The translations under genes and the position numbers were made by a program. Below the pieces are notes generated by a model. That model was given only the letters and a program-made list of their open reading frames with translations, did not search any database and was not told the origin of the DNA. Below are positions 22,920 to 22,920 of a stretch of DNA of 22,920 nt, in pieces; the first letter of the stretch is position 1; each line of letters starts with the position of its first letter. The stretch spans positions 1-22,920 of the forward strand of contig CAXMNX010000043.1 in assembly GCA_964194845.1 (NCBI GenBank), given 5' to 3'. The DNA is from CAXMNX01 sp964194845. GTDB lineage: Bacteria; Pseudomonadota; Alphaproteobacteria; Rhodobacterales; Rhodobacteraceae.

Positions 22920-22920
22920 A

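Overview
The window looks like a chromosomal segment of an alphaproteobacterium, most likely of the Rhodobacterales (roseobacter group). The reasons are high-GC, tightly packed genes, a DctPQM-type TRAP transporter, a PtsP (nitrogen PTS enzyme I), a ROK-regulated xylose locus, and a cytoplasmic self-sufficient reductive dehalogenase. No rRNA, tRNA, CRISPR array, insertion sequence or phage gene was seen. All assignments come from reading the translated sequence; no database search was run.

Layout. (1) 1-411 is the 3' part of a visibly AT-richer gene, possibly a SAM-dependent methyltransferase. (2) 567-2707 (minus) holds pseB-pseC, the first two steps of pseudaminic-acid-type nucleotide sugar synthesis, joined by a GTGA stop/start overlap. 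(3) 3014-6170 (plus) holds dctP-dctQ-dctM, a C4-dicarboxylate-type TRAP transporter, with a TTGATA/TATAAT promoter in the divergent 306-bp spacer and a GC hairpin after dctP. (4) 6192-12200 (minus) is a complete xylose uptake and isomerase-pathway operon transcribed xylF-xylH-xylG-xylB-xylA. (5) 12409-13689 (plus) is a divergent ROK-family repressor, probably XylR, with two matching TTAATT/AATT-type operators 116 bp apart. (6) 13686-15197 (plus) is a secreted CRTAC1-like (FG-GAP plus ASPIC/UnbV) protein that overlaps xylR by 4 bp. (7) 15194-19779 (minus) holds rdhA followed by a periplasmic dihaem cytochrome c peroxidase/MauG-family gene. (8) 19894-21276 (plus) is a NorM-type MATE exporter divergent from rdhA. 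(9) 21273-22919 (minus) is ptsP, cut at its 5' end by the window edge.

How the genes work together. XylFHG imports xylose, XylA isomerises it to xylulose and XylB phosphorylates it into the pentose phosphate pathway; XylR likely represses both directions by looping. RdhA carries a B12/4Fe-4S dehalogenase module fused to a flavin/NAD(P)H reductase and a plant-type 2Fe-2S domain, so it should reduce halogenated aromatics using NAD(P)H directly. The adjacent MATE pump and dihaem enzyme suggest a small halo-organic handling neighbourhood.

Most interesting points: the fused dehalogenase, whose 2Fe-2S domain has Phe in place of the canonical second cysteine; the paired xyl operators; the rdhA / dihaem enzyme / CRTAC1 arrangement; a possibly leaderless MATE mRNA whose promoter overlaps that of rdhA; and two convergent gene pairs whose stop codons interlock.
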